Below are positions 33,967-43,206 of a DNA stretch of 55,375 nt, piece by piece (position 1 is the first letter of the stretch; each line of letters begins with the position of its first letter). The translations under genes and the position numbers were made by a program. The DNA comes from Desulfocapsa sp. GTDB lineage: Bacteria > Desulfobacterota > Desulfobulbia > Desulfobulbales > Desulfocapsaceae. Under the pieces are notes generated by a model, which saw nothing but the letters and a program-made list of their open reading frames with translations, had not been told where the DNA came from and ran no database searches. The stretch is from the NCBI GenBank assembly GCA_022712895.1, contig JAFLJS010000056.1, positions 1-55,375 of the forward strand. Direction: 5' to 3'.

Positions 33967-34299
33967 ACTATCCTCCTAATAAATGGTTAAAAACTATATA
34001 TTTTTCTGCTATCCAAAATGGATAACGGTTTTTTCTTTAAGGAAAATATTAATAACATATGCACAAAGTAATGTCCTCTTCTGGTCCTGTCAAGGGAAAC
34101 TCCCTCTCTCGGGATTATAATAGCTCAGAATTCTTTTCGAGTTTTTTAAAAAGAATTTGGGTAAGGTATTTACACTTGAGTATTATTCATTCTCGGTGGT
34201 AGTTACAAAAGCGTTGTATTCGAGTATATTTATAAGAAGTTTTTTACCTCCATAACTGCTCGAGCTCAACTAATAACCCTGTTTGTTTTTTCATATTAT
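33967..34299. other. Intergenic region between the DUF302 operon and DUF4390 gene
   Basis: A 333-base gap between divergent genes. It holds dyad copy 2 (34129-34174). On the minus strand a perfect -10 hexamer TATAAT (plus-strand 34114-34119) lies just downstream of the dyad, with no good -35, suggesting an activator-dependent promoter for the DUF302-transporter operon. No small ORF is convincing. Confidence 0.55.
34129..34174 (-). repeat. Shared dyad element, copy 2 (upstream of DUF302 operon)
   Basis: Same element as 32445-32490: AATTCTTTT, 11-base loop, AAAAGAATT, then TTGGGTAAGGTATTTAC. On the minus strand it sits about 10 bases upstream of a TATAAT, 163 bases from the DUF302 start. Confidence 0.7.
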
Positions 34300-34872
34300 A
34301 TGCGATTTCCAATTCACCTAATATTCCTTACTTTTCTCTTGTTCTTTGCCGTGAACAGCAATGTGCTGGCAGAAACAAAAAACAGTGTTCAGTTTAAAGA
34401 TGTTACCCTCACAACCTCCAACAGCCACCTTCTGCTCTTTGCATTGCTGGACAACAATGGTCAACACGAACTTGAAGAAGCATTGCACAGTGGTATCCCT
34501 ATGCAATTCACCTTCCTCGTGGAACTTATCCATATCCGTAAAAACTGGTCGAATGAAGAACTAAGCTACCTGGAATTTGTTCACACCCTGAAGTATGATA
34601 CAGTAAAAGAACAATATCAGTTGCAGTTGGACGAACAGCGAAACAGAACCATGACTTTCACAGAACTGACAGAAGCCATGAAAATCATGAATGAAATAAA
34701 CGGGCTTAAAGTTATAGAACTTGCAAAACTCACACCTGACAGTTCTTACAAACTTCGTATGAAAGCCGCACTCTACGAAAAAACACTGCCTATGAATCTC
34801 CATTACGTTATCCCCTTTATCTCCCTTGGCAACGTGGAAACGGATTGGTATAGCATAGAGTTTACCTATTAA
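34300..34872 (+). CDS. DUF4390 domain protein
   Basis: A 190-residue exported protein: signal peptide at 1-24 (LIFLTFLLFFAVNSNVLA-E), then a beta-rich domain with VQFKDVTLTTSNSHLLLFALL and a C-terminal YVIPFISLGNVETDWYSIEF. This matches DUF4390, which I know as a frequent neighbour of NtrY-type kinases. It starts the DUF4390-ntrY-ntrX run, 15 bases before ntrY. Probably a periplasmic accessory; function unknown. Confidence 0.8.
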   Translation: MRFPIHLIFLTFLLFFAVNSNVLAETKNSVQFKDVTLTTSNSHLLLFALLDNNGQHELEEALHSGIPMQFTFLVELIHIRKNWSNEELSYLEFVHTLKYDTVKEQYQLQLDEQRNRTMTFTELTEAMKIMNEINGLKVIELAKLTPDSSYKLRMKAALYEKTLPMNLHYVIPFISLGNVETDWYSIEFTY

Positions 34873-34887
34873 GCTTGTATCTCCGCC

Positions 34888-37185
34888 ATGGATGAAGATG
34901 CCCCCAACAGCATAAGTCAACTGCCACAGGAACTGAGTAGAGCAAGGCTCAGTCCACAGCAACGACAAAAGAAAAGACGTATGATCCGCTGGATCATTCT
35001 GTTGTGCCTCTGTCTCATCCCTTTTGTTGTATGGCTTGAGAAATCCCTTTTAAAGGTCGATATTTCCCTGCCAATATCCAGTGATATCCTGATCTTTGGA
35101 CTGATCAATCTCAATGTTATTCTAGTGTTGCTCATGCTCTTCCTGATTCTTCGGAATCTGGCTGAGCTGTTTTTTGAATCGAGACAAAATATCCTGGGTT
35201 CCAAACTCAAAACCAAACTGGTTATTTCTTTTATTTCACTGTCTCTTATTCCCACCATCCTCCTCTTTTTTATCTCCCTGCAATTTGTGTCCACCTCCAT
35301 GGATTATTGGTTTAACTCAAACATTGAAATCTCACTGGAGAATTCACTGGAACTGGCAAAAGCACATCTTCAAGACACAAAAGATGAGGTTGCAGTCCTT
35401 GGGGATACCGTCGAAAAGCGGCTCATCCTTCAGAGCAAAAACAATTCAACTGTTGAAGCTTTTGAACAAAGCATGGAGGTTATACTCAAAGCCTACGACA
35501 CTAGAAACGGTTTAAGCTTCACTCTTATCAGTGAGCAGCGAAACAAATTATTCACCGTCGCCTCTCCCCTGCTTGCCAGCCAGAAAAAGATTCCCATCCC
35601 CCAGTCAACTCTGGACAAAATTACACAGACCGGAAAATCTGTAATAGTGATTCAGGAATCAGGAATTGGTGATCTGGTTCGACAAATAAGTGCTATCGCG
35701 CTTCCCTGGCAACCTGAGCGAGAAGCCTTTCTGATAACGACTCTGCTCATAAAAAAAGAACAACTTGATCGCCTCAACCTTATTTCCAAAGGACTTGAAG
35801 ATTACAGCCAGCTTAAATACCTGAAAAAACCCTTCAAATTCTGGATACTCATTATTCTACTGATCGTTACCCTGCTCATTATCTTTTCAGCTATCTGGTT
35901 TGGCCTCTATATTGCCAGAAGTATCACAGAGCCTCTTGATAAAATGGCTGTGGCGACCAGACGTGTGGCCGAAGGGGATCTCAGTTTCGTGCTGGAAAAA
36001 GAATCCAACGATGAGATGGGGCAGCTAGTTGATTCATTTAATACCATGACTGCCAACGTCAGCTCCAGTAACGCTAAACTGGCTGACGCCCTCCATGCCC
36101 TACAGAAAAGCTCCCGTGATGCGGAAGATAGGCGCAGATATACTGAAATCATCCTCCAAAATGTTGAAGCTGGTGTTATTTCTCTCACCGATAACGGCAC
36201 AATCACTACCATCAACAGATTTGCTGAAAAACTGCTTAATATTGGCAAAGACTTTTTTCTCAACCGAAAATACACCGAGATATTACCGCCACAACATGCA
36301 CATATTATTGAAGACTTTATCACTGAATTGCAAATTACCGGCAAAACCTCTGTACGCCAGCACTTAAAGCTGTCAATCCTTAAAGAGAACTTTTCCCTGC
36401 TGATAACGTTCACCAGACTAACCAGTGAAGATAACAAACCTTTGGGCTACGTACTGGTTTTTGCCAACCTCACTGAACTCGAAAAAATGCAGCGTATGGC
36501 TGCCTGGCGAGAAGTTGCAAGGCGTATTGCACATGAGATAAAAAACCCACTCACCCCTATTCAGCTCTCTGCCCAGCGTCTGCGTAGGCGATATCCTGAA
36601 ATATTGGCAGAAGAAAATACAATTTTTGACCAGTGTACCAATACCATTATCAAACAGGTCGACGAACTGAAACAGCTTGTCAGCGAGTTCTCCCAATTTG
36701 CAAGAATGCCTAAAATAAACTGCGCGCCTGCCGACATAACAAAAATGATAGCTGAGACACTTGTTCTCTACAAACAGGCACATACCAATATCACTTTTCT
36801 GGTTGACTCACTCGACACAATCCCTGTTTTCAGCTTTGACATTGAGCAGATTAAACGTTGCCTTATCAACCTCCTTGACAATGCAGTTGCAGTTTTACCC
36901 GAGGGCGGTACAATAGATATTGTCCTGGCACTTGATGAAGAGGAAGAAAATCTCTACCTGCAAGTCTGTGATTCAGGGCCAGGCATTACAGAAGACGAAA
37001 AGGCGCGGCTTTTCGAACCGTATTTTTCCACTAAAAAGAGTGGCACAGGTTTGGGGCTCGCCATTGTTTCCACCATCGTTTCCGACCATAACGGATATAT
37101 TCGAGTACATGACAACAGCCCCCAAGGGTCGATTTTCACCATTGAACTACCTCTTGGCAACAAAAGTGCGACCCTAAACCGATAA
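34888..37185 (+). CDS. ntrY: NtrY-like sensor histidine kinase
   Basis: A 765-residue membrane sensor. N-terminal helices lie at about 35-50, 65-95 and 110-130, then a periplasmic region, another helix at about 315-345, and HAMP (ARSITEPLDKMAVATRRVAEGDL). A PAS domain is at about 425-530. The H-box is ARRIAHEIKNPLTPIQLSAQ, followed by an HATPase with N-box NLLDNAVAVLP, DSGPGITED and STKKSGTGLGLAIV. The layout is that of NtrY. It probably phosphorylates the regulator encoded 9 bases downstream. The signal is not shown; a role in polysaccharide control is possible but unproven. Confidence 0.93.
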   Translation: MDEDAPNSISQLPQELSRARLSPQQRQKKRRMIRWIILLCLCLIPFVVWLEKSLLKVDISLPISSDILIFGLINLNVILVLLMLFLILRNLAELFFESRQNILGSKLKTKLVISFISLSLIPTILLFFISLQFVSTSMDYWFNSNIEISLENSLELAKAHLQDTKDEVAVLGDTVEKRLILQSKNNSTVEAFEQSMEVILKAYDTRNGLSFTLISEQRNKLFTVASPLLASQKKIPIPQSTLDKITQTGKSVIVIQESGIGDLVRQISAIALPWQPEREAFLITTLLIKKEQLDRLNLISKGLEDYSQLKYLKKPFKFWILIILLIVTLLIIFSAIWFGLYIARSITEPLDKMAVATRRVAEGDLSFVLEKESNDEMGQLVDSFNTMTANVSSSNAKLADALHALQKSSRDAEDRRRYTEIILQNVEAGVISLTDNGTITTINRFAEKLLNIGKDFFLNRKYTEILPPQHAHIIEDFITELQITGKTSVRQHLKLSILKENFSLLITFTRLTSEDNKPLGYVLVFANLTELEKMQRMAAWREVARRIAHEIKNPLTPIQLSAQRLRRRYPEILAEENTIFDQCTNTIIKQVDELKQLVSEFSQFARMPKINCAPADITKMIAETLVLYKQAHTNITFLVDSLDTIPVFSFDIEQIKRCLINLLDNAVAVLPEGGTIDIVLALDEEEENLYLQVCDSGPGITEDEKARLFEPYFSTKKSGTGLGLAIVSTIVSDHNGYIRVHDNSPQGSIFTIELPLGNKSATLNR

Positions 37186-37194
37186 TCACTTGTT

Positions 37195-38568
37195 ATGACA
37201 AAACAGATCCTGATAATAGACGATGAGATCTCCATCCAGGAATCCCTTTCCGGCATCCTCGAAGATGAAGGTTTCACCCCTGTTTGTGCCTCAAGTGCAG
37301 AGTCCGGACTTGTTATTTTAGAAGAAAAAAGTATCGACCTGATCCTTCTGGATATCTGGCTGGGCGACAATATGGACGGGCTCACCGCCCTTGAAAAGAT
37401 AAAAAAGAGCTACTCCTTACCGGTTATTATGATTTCCGGCCATGGAACAATTGAGACAGCTGTCCAGGCCACGCGTAAAGGTGCCTTTGATTTTGTGGAA
37501 AAACCTCTCTCCTACGACAAGATCATTCTGGCCATCACCAATGGTCTTCGCTTTTCTCAACTGGAAACAGAAAATAAAATCCTGCGGGAAAAAACAGATA
37601 CCAGAGTTCAAATCACAGGGAAGTCACCGGTAATCTTAGATTTGAAAGCCCAGATTGAACGAGTGGCACCAACCGACGCCTGGGTGCTTATTCGTGGTGA
37701 TCACGGGACAGGAAAGGAACTAGTGGCACAGGCTATTCACCGTGCGTCCCTTGCCAAAGACCAGCCCATGGTAGAAGTAAACTGTGCCGCGATTCCTGAA
37801 GAACTCATAGAATCTGAGCTTTTTGGCCATGAGAAGGGATCTTTTACCGGAGCACATAGTTCTAAACGAGGTAAATTTGACCAGGCCGATGGTGGGATTC
37901 TCTTTCTTGATGAGATCGGGGATATGAGCATGAAAACCCAGGCCAAGATCCTGCGTATCCTCCAGGAACAAACCTTCGAACGGGTGGGTGGGCACAAGAC
38001 CATCTCCGTCAATGTCCGGGTTCTTGCTGCCACCAATAAGAATCTTGAAAAAGAGATCGAAGCTGGAAACTTCCGGGCGGATCTTTTCTGGCGCCTTAAT
38101 GTGGTTCCCATTCGAGTGCCGGATCTTGCTGAACGATTAGAAGATATTCCACTGCTGACTGAAGACCTCATGGCGACACTGAACAATAAAGGCATGTCCA
38201 GGAAAGAATTCACCAAAGATGCTCTAACTCTAATGGCTAAACATTCCTGGCCGGGAAACGTACGGGAGTTAAAAAACTTTGTTGAACGAGTAGTCATTAT
38301 GTGTGGCTCTGACTGTATTGACAAAGAAGACATCACACTTTTTCTAAATCCGACATCCCTGAGCCTTCCCATGGCAGAACTTGGCAATGAAACGTTACTG
38401 CCCTACAGGGAAACAAGTTTCAAGGAAGCAAAAAAACAATTCGAACAGGAATACCTCCGTTTAAAACTTAACGAAAATGAAGGCAACATATCCCAGACCG
38501 CAGAAAGCGTTGGTATGGAACGCAGTCATTTACATAAAAAACTAAAAAGTCTCAACATTACTACTTAG
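37195..38568 (+). CDS. ntrX: NtrX-like sigma-54-dependent response regulator
   Basis: A 457-residue activator. Receiver domain at 1-120 with phospho-acceptor Asp53 (LILLDIWLG) and Asp9/Asp10. AAA+ domain at about 140-380: Walker A is GDHGTGKELVAQ and Walker B is GGILFLDEIGDM. The sigma-54 contact loop reads GSFTGA instead of the usual GAFTGA. The C-terminal Fis-type HTH is NISQTAESVGMERSHLHKKL. Cotranscribed with ntrY. The Ala-to-Ser change in the loop is known in some NtrX-type proteins and raises doubt about sigma-54 activation. Confidence 0.93.
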   Translation: MTKQILIIDDEISIQESLSGILEDEGFTPVCASSAESGLVILEEKSIDLILLDIWLGDNMDGLTALEKIKKSYSLPVIMISGHGTIETAVQATRKGAFDFVEKPLSYDKIILAITNGLRFSQLETENKILREKTDTRVQITGKSPVILDLKAQIERVAPTDAWVLIRGDHGTGKELVAQAIHRASLAKDQPMVEVNCAAIPEELIESELFGHEKGSFTGAHSSKRGKFDQADGGILFLDEIGDMSMKTQAKILRILQEQTFERVGGHKTISVNVRVLAATNKNLEKEIEAGNFRADLFWRLNVVPIRVPDLAERLEDIPLLTEDLMATLNNKGMSRKEFTKDALTLMAKHSWPGNVRELKNFVERVVIMCGSDCIDKEDITLFLNPTSLSLPMAELGNETLLPYRETSFKEAKKQFEQEYLRLKLNENEGNISQTAESVGMERSHLHKKLKSLNITT

Positions 38569-38579
38569 GAGAAATCCCA

Positions 38580-39554
38580 ATGGTCTTTCCAGAATATCGC
38601 CCCCGCCGTCTACGTAAAAATGAAAACATGCGTGCCCTCATCCGTGAGACGCACCTTTCTCCAGATCAGTTTGTCTCTCCGGTTTTTATCGTGCCCGGGA
38701 AAAACAAACGGGAAGAGATTCCATCCATGCCCGGAGTTTTTCGAATGAGTGTGGATCAGTTGTCAAAAGAGGCAGAAGAATGTTTAAGCCTTGGAGTAAA
38801 ATCCATGCTGCTCTTTGGTCTGCCTGAGCAAAAAGATGCCATGGGCAGCGGTGCACATGCCAAAGACGGTATTATCCAACGCGGTATCCGTGAACTGAAA
38901 AACAAATCACCAGAACTTACCATCATCACCGATGTCTGCCTCTGCGAATACACCGATCATGGCCATTGCGGCTGCCTTATCGGCGAAACCGTTGATAACG
39001 ATGCTACCCTCGAAATCCTAGCAAAAACGGCCCTGTCCCACGCCCAGGCTGGTGCAGACATTGTTGCCCCTTCAGACATGATGGATGGCCGAGTTGCTGA
39101 GATTCGTGCAAGTCTTGATGAAGAAAATTTTGATATGATTCCCATCATGTCCTACGCCGTTAAATACGCTTCCGCCTTTTATGGCCCGTTTCGCGATGCT
39201 GCTAATTGTGCCCCACAGTTTGGAGACAGACGCAGTTATCAGATGGATCCTGCCAATGCCAAAGAAGCCCTGCGTGAAGCAACGCTTGATGTTGATGAAG
39301 GCGCTGATATCCTCATGGTTAAACCCGCTGTTGCCTATCTTGATATTATCAGTCGCCTCAATGACGAATTTGACCTTCCTATTGCCGCCTATCATGTGAG
39401 TGGTGAATATGCCATGATCAAGGCTGCCGCAGCAAACGGTTGGATTGATGGAGAAAAAGTATTAGCTGAAACCTTACTTTCCATTAAACGTGCAGGAGCA
39501 GACATAATTATCACCTATGGAGCCAAAGAAATGGCGAAACTGCTTCAAAGATAA
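38580..39554 (+). CDS. hemB: Delta-aminolevulinic acid dehydratase HemB
   Basis: Condenses two 5-aminolevulinate molecules into porphobilinogen for heme, siroheme and cobalamin. It has 324 residues. The zinc-site cysteines are present (DVCLCEYTDHGHCG), so it is the Zn-type enzyme. Active-site lysines lie in SYAVKYASAFYGPFR and ILMVKPAVAYLD. A TAGGAG ribosome site is upstream. Twelve bases after ntrX, so possibly cotranscribed. Relevant to the B12-dependent NrdJ nearby. Confidence 0.97.
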   Translation: MVFPEYRPRRLRKNENMRALIRETHLSPDQFVSPVFIVPGKNKREEIPSMPGVFRMSVDQLSKEAEECLSLGVKSMLLFGLPEQKDAMGSGAHAKDGIIQRGIRELKNKSPELTIITDVCLCEYTDHGHCGCLIGETVDNDATLEILAKTALSHAQAGADIVAPSDMMDGRVAEIRASLDEENFDMIPIMSYAVKYASAFYGPFRDAANCAPQFGDRRSYQMDPANAKEALREATLDVDEGADILMVKPAVAYLDIISRLNDEFDLPIAAYHVSGEYAMIKAAAANGWIDGEKVLAETLLSIKRAGADIIITYGAKEMAKLLQR

Positions 39555-39576
39555 TATTCACAAACATCACGATTTC

Positions 39577-39620
39577 GGCAGGAGGCGTCACAAAAAAGAA
39601 CAACCTGTGACGCTGCTGCC
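39577..39620. repeat. Strong hairpin between hemB and yqeY
   Basis: Arms 39577-39592 (ending GGCGTCACA) and 39606-39620 (starting TGTGACGC) pair over about 15 positions with one bulge and one mismatch. There is no T-run on either strand, so it is not a standard terminator. Possibly a processing or mRNA stability element. Confidence 0.65.
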
Positions 39621-39653
39621 AAAAACAAGCAAACTCTATCAAGAAAAAAGATT

Positions 39654-40067
39654 ATGGACATAAAAGAACTACGCAAGGAAATGATGCTTGCGAAAAAAAC
39701 AGACCAAAAGAAATCCACAATTCTTGCCATGCTTCTCGATGCTGCCCAAAAGCTAGCCAAAACTGATGGCAACAGGGAACCCAACGCACAAGATGTTCTG
39801 GCGGCTGCCAAACGAGAGCTAAAGATGGCCAATCAGTCCATCGAAGCGGGTATTGACGTTGGCAATACCGTGGAAATACTTGAGGTTTTTATCCCGAAGA
39901 CATTAAGCCCTGAAGAAACTCAAAGCATAGTGGATGCCGTTGTTGCCAAGCTTCCTGAAAAGAACCCGAAACTTATCGGCATGGTTATGGGGACGTTGAA
40001 AAAAGAGTATGGTGAAAAACTGAATATGGGCATTGCTTCACAGATGGTGAAAACAGCGTTGAGTTAG
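39654..40067 (+). CDS. GatB/YqeY domain protein
   Basis: A 137-residue YqeY-type protein, with the tRNA-binding domain similar to the tail of the GatB amidotransferase subunit. The C-terminal MGMVMGTLKKEYGEKLNMG segment and helical IKELRKEMMLAKKT start are typical; mid-region FIPKTLSPEETQSIVDAV also fits. Stand-alone function is not established. It follows hemB after 99 bases, with a hairpin between. Confidence 0.85.
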   Translation: MDIKELRKEMMLAKKTDQKKSTILAMLLDAAQKLAKTDGNREPNAQDVLAAAKRELKMANQSIEAGIDVGNTVEILEVFIPKTLSPEETQSIVDAVVAKLPEKNPKLIGMVMGTLKKEYGEKLNMGIASQMVKTALS

Positions 40068-40073
40068 TGTGTA

Positions 40074-40454
40074 TCACATTAGGGATACCTTTTGCCGTAT
40101 CCGTTCATTAAAGAACCAGAGAGCAGCGATCAATGCTGCTCCTGCTACATCAGCCACAATATCCAATCCGCTCACAGAACGATATGGAATAAATGACTGA
40201 TGAAACTCGTCTGACATTCCGTAGAGCAAACAGAAACATACCGTCAACAAAGCCGTAGACTTCAACTGCTCCGTGCCCCGTTTTCCCAAAAACCAGAAAA
40301 CAGTCACCGCAAGCGTCGCATAAGCCATCAAATGTGCTAATTTATCGGCCCCTGGAAATGTGGGAAGATGCAGGCTGTTGCCTGGCTGGTGTGAAAGTAA
40401 AAAAATAGTCCCCATAACGACTGTCACGGGGACTATTCGGATAACTCTACGCAT
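40074..40454 (-). CDS. VanZ-like membrane protein
   Basis: A 126-residue protein with about four hydrophobic segments. It has the family motifs GADKLAHLMAYATLA and GMSDEFHQSFIPYRSVSGLDIVADVAGA. VanZ-like proteins are of mostly unknown function. Convergent with yqeY, 6 bases between stops. Confidence 0.87.
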   Translation of the reverse strand: MRRVIRIVPVTVVMGTIFLLSHQPGNSLHLPTFPGADKLAHLMAYATLAVTVFWFLGKRGTEQLKSTALLTVCFCLLYGMSDEFHQSFIPYRSVSGLDIVADVAGAALIAALWFFNERIRQKVSLM

Positions 40455-40477
40455 GGATGCAGATGATGCCGCAAATA

Positions 40478-41002
40478 TCAGGGGGTCTGCTCCTGAGTAG
40501 CCGGATCCACATGAACACGGTCTAAAATTTCACTTGGAAAACGCTTTTTAATCCGTTTGATGGAGGCATTAATTTCCTGAGTCGGATAATCAGCCATCAC
40601 TGTCTTAGACTTATCACTGTAGGCAGTAAGCTCAAACTCTTTCTTCGAAAGGTCAAAGGTGTGACTCCAGTTAATCTCTATGGTGTCAGTCTGCTCATCA
40701 ATTGGAATGTCCAGAGCTTCACCGTCTTTAGCAAGCTGAACCGCATCAGAATCAGTAATCTCCAATAGCCAGGCATCACCATTTTTAGTGGCCAGCAGAA
40801 TAAAGACGCCAAGCTCTTTGACCTTCTGAGTCTTTTCAAGAGCAACGGCCACAATAGCATCAATCTCACTGAGCAAAGAGATCTTCAATGCTGCTTCAGG
40901 ATTAGTGCGCACCAAACCAGCCTGTTCTTTAGGCAAACAGCAGTGTTTAAATTTCTTTCCGCTGCCGCAGGGGCACTGTTCGTTTCTTCCTATCTTTCCC
41001 AT
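40478..41002 (-). CDS. SEC-C motif protein
   Basis: A 174-residue protein with an N-terminal SEC-C zinc motif: RNEQCPCGSGKKFKHCC at about residues 6-22 (CxC...HCC). In SecA this motif is C-terminal; here it leads. The rest (about 25-174) shows no known domain, though it ends in a charged KKRFPSEIL...ATQEQTP tail. Possibly a ribosome- or SecB-contacting accessory; role unknown. It lies 29 bases after nrdJ in the same direction. Confidence 0.82.
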   Translation of the reverse strand: MGKIGRNEQCPCGSGKKFKHCCLPKEQAGLVRTNPEAALKISLLSEIDAIVAVALEKTQKVKELGVFILLATKNGDAWLLEITDSDAVQLAKDGEALDIPIDEQTDTIEINWSHTFDLSKKEFELTAYSDKSKTVMADYPTQEINASIKRIKKRFPSEILDRVHVDPATQEQTP

Positions 41003-41031
41003 AAATTTATTCTCACTATACCTTCAATCGC

Positions 41032-43206
41032 TTAGGAGCACTTACTATACCCGCAATCATGGCAGGTCTCGCACCCTTCTTCAAAAACCACATTACCAGC
41101 ACATTCGGGGCAGGTTGCAGCAAATCCATGCTGCGTACTAGCCATAAATGACTTGAATAACTTACTCAACTGAGCAGGAAGGTCAAGCATATGTCCACTT
41201 GAACGATCAAGCTGTTTAATGATTTCAGAAGCTGGAATATTAAAACGCAGAGCCAAAGAGACCAGACGACAGGTAGTGGTCCACATGGTGGACTTATCTT
41301 TCAAGTCAACCCGGTTATCAAAGGGGAATTTAGCAAAAACCTCCATGGGCTGCTCATTCTCATCAAAGCAAACAATGATATACACTGATTTCTGATGCTG
41401 ATCTTTTACACGATAACGCTTGGCACTGAGCATATCAGGAAGGTTTCTCTTCACCCCGCCACCCGCTGATGAGACAACGGCAGTCTGCTCGGCGGCTTCA
41501 CTGGCTTTGGTATTCAGCACCTGTGAATCACGGGACCCGTCACGATACACGGTAAGCCCTTTGCAACCGATGTTGTAACCCATAAGGTATGACTCTTTTA
41601 CCTCTTCACGGGTTGCACTGTTTGGCAGGTTAATGGTTTTAGAGATAGAAGAATCGACACCATTCTTCTGTAGTATTCCCTGCATCTTAATATGAGATTC
41701 GGGGCTCACGTCCTGAGCGGTGCGAAACACCTCCTGCCATTTCTCAGGAATTTCATCGTGCCCGATAACAGTCCCGCTGTTCGCAACTTTGGTCATTAAC
41801 TCTTCAGAATAAAAACCCTCAGCTCTGGCAATCTGCTCAAAGTGTTTATTAACAAGGATCAACCGATCCCCGTCCATAACATTTTTGATCATAACAATTG
41901 AAAAATACGGTTCACAACCGCTGGCACAATCAGCAATCATGGAGACAGTACCCGTGGGCTGAATTGAGGTAAGAGCAGCATTCCTTCTGGGTGCATACTT
42001 CTGAAACTCTTCATCGTACGCAGGAAATGTACCCTTTTCTTCCGCAAGCTCACGGGAGCGCTCTTCCGCTTTTTCACGAACAAAAGCCATAACTTTAGCG
42101 GCCATCTCACGACCTTCTTCGCTGCCATAGGGTAGACCAAGCTGAATCAACATATCATGCAGACCCATGATTCCCATACCGATCTTTCTGGTCTGTAGAG
42201 TCATTTCTTTGATTTCCGGGATGGGAAAACGGTTGCAGTCAATGACGTTATCCAAAAATGCAGTGGCTACCCGAACAGTCCCTTCCATACGTTTGAAATC
42301 AACCTTACCATCCTTCACAAAATTACTCAGATTGAGAGATCCAAGATTACAGCTTTCGTAGGGCAGCAGCCACTGTTCGCCACAGGGGTTTGTTGCTTCA
42401 AAGTCACCAAGTTGAGGGGTCATATTGTCTCTGTTGGCTGCATCGATAAACAACACACCGGGCTCGCCGTTATGCCAGGCAAGATCAATGATTTTTTCAA
42501 AAACTTCGGAAGCATTCAGAGCCCCGACATCTTCACCGCTTGATGGTTCAATCAACGTGTATTCATCGCCATCTTCCACCGCTTTCATAAATGCATCGGT
42601 GATGGCAACACTGAAATTAAAGTTGGTAAAAACGCCCTGATCTTCCTTGGCACAGATAAAATCCATAATATCCGGATGATCCACACGTAACACGCCCATA
42701 TTAGCACCACGACGTTTTCCACCCTGCTTAATAGTTTCCGTTGCGGCATCAAAAACAGCAGCAAAGGAAAGCGGACCTGAAGCCACACCCTGGGTAGAAC
42801 GTACAGAAGCATTACGTGAACGAAGACGTGAGAAGGAGTAACCAGTACCACCACCTGTCTTATGGACGAGGGCACCATTACGAATGGCTGTAAAAATACC
42901 ATCCATAGAATCTTCAATGGGTAAAACAAAACAAGCAGACAACTGACCAAGATCAGTACCTGCATTCATTAGACAAGGAGAGTTTGGCAAGAAATCAAGA
43001 TGGTACATCATACGGAAGAAAGATTCGCGAAGCGCCTCATGCTGATCGCTGTCTTTATCAACCTCAGCAACAGCACTACTCACGCGTTTGCATAATGTTT
43101 CCCATGACTCGACAGGCTCACCGCTTTCATCCTTTAAATAGTAACGTCTACTAAGGACAATTTCGGCAGTTTTGGTGAGTTCCTGTTTTGTTAAATCTGG
43201 GGTCAT
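41032..43206 (-). CDS. nrdJ: Class II (B12-dependent) ribonucleotide reductase NrdJ
   Basis: Reduces ribonucleotides using adenosylcobalamin, oxygen-independent. It has 724 residues. It includes the substrate-site motif TNPCGEQWLLPYESCNLGSLNL, HKTGGGTGYSFSRLR, and the PTGTVSMIADCASGCEPYFS segment. The C-terminal metal-type finger is CPECAGNVVFEEGCETCHDC, with terminal Cys residues for thioredoxin-type reduction. No class I or III reductase is in the window. Its promoter carries a NrdR-like operator (43296-43348). Confidence 0.97.
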   Translation of the reverse strand: MTPDLTKQELTKTAEIVLSRRYYLKDESGEPVESWETLCKRVSSAVAEVDKDSDQHEALRESFFRMMYHLDFLPNSPCLMNAGTDLGQLSACFVLPIEDSMDGIFTAIRNGALVHKTGGGTGYSFSRLRSRNASVRSTQGVASGPLSFAAVFDAATETIKQGGKRRGANMGVLRVDHPDIMDFICAKEDQGVFTNFNFSVAITDAFMKAVEDGDEYTLIEPSSGEDVGALNASEVFEKIIDLAWHNGEPGVLFIDAANRDNMTPQLGDFEATNPCGEQWLLPYESCNLGSLNLSNFVKDGKVDFKRMEGTVRVATAFLDNVIDCNRFPIPEIKEMTLQTRKIGMGIMGLHDMLIQLGLPYGSEEGREMAAKVMAFVREKAEERSRELAEEKGTFPAYDEEFQKYAPRRNAALTSIQPTGTVSMIADCASGCEPYFSIVMIKNVMDGDRLILVNKHFEQIARAEGFYSEELMTKVANSGTVIGHDEIPEKWQEVFRTAQDVSPESHIKMQGILQKNGVDSSISKTINLPNSATREEVKESYLMGYNIGCKGLTVYRDGSRDSQVLNTKASEAAEQTAVVSSAGGGVKRNLPDMLSAKRYRVKDQHQKSVYIIVCFDENEQPMEVFAKFPFDNRVDLKDKSTMWTTTCRLVSLALRFNIPASEIIKQLDRSSGHMLDLPAQLSKLFKSFMASTQHGFAATCPECAGNVVFEEGCETCHDCGYSKCS

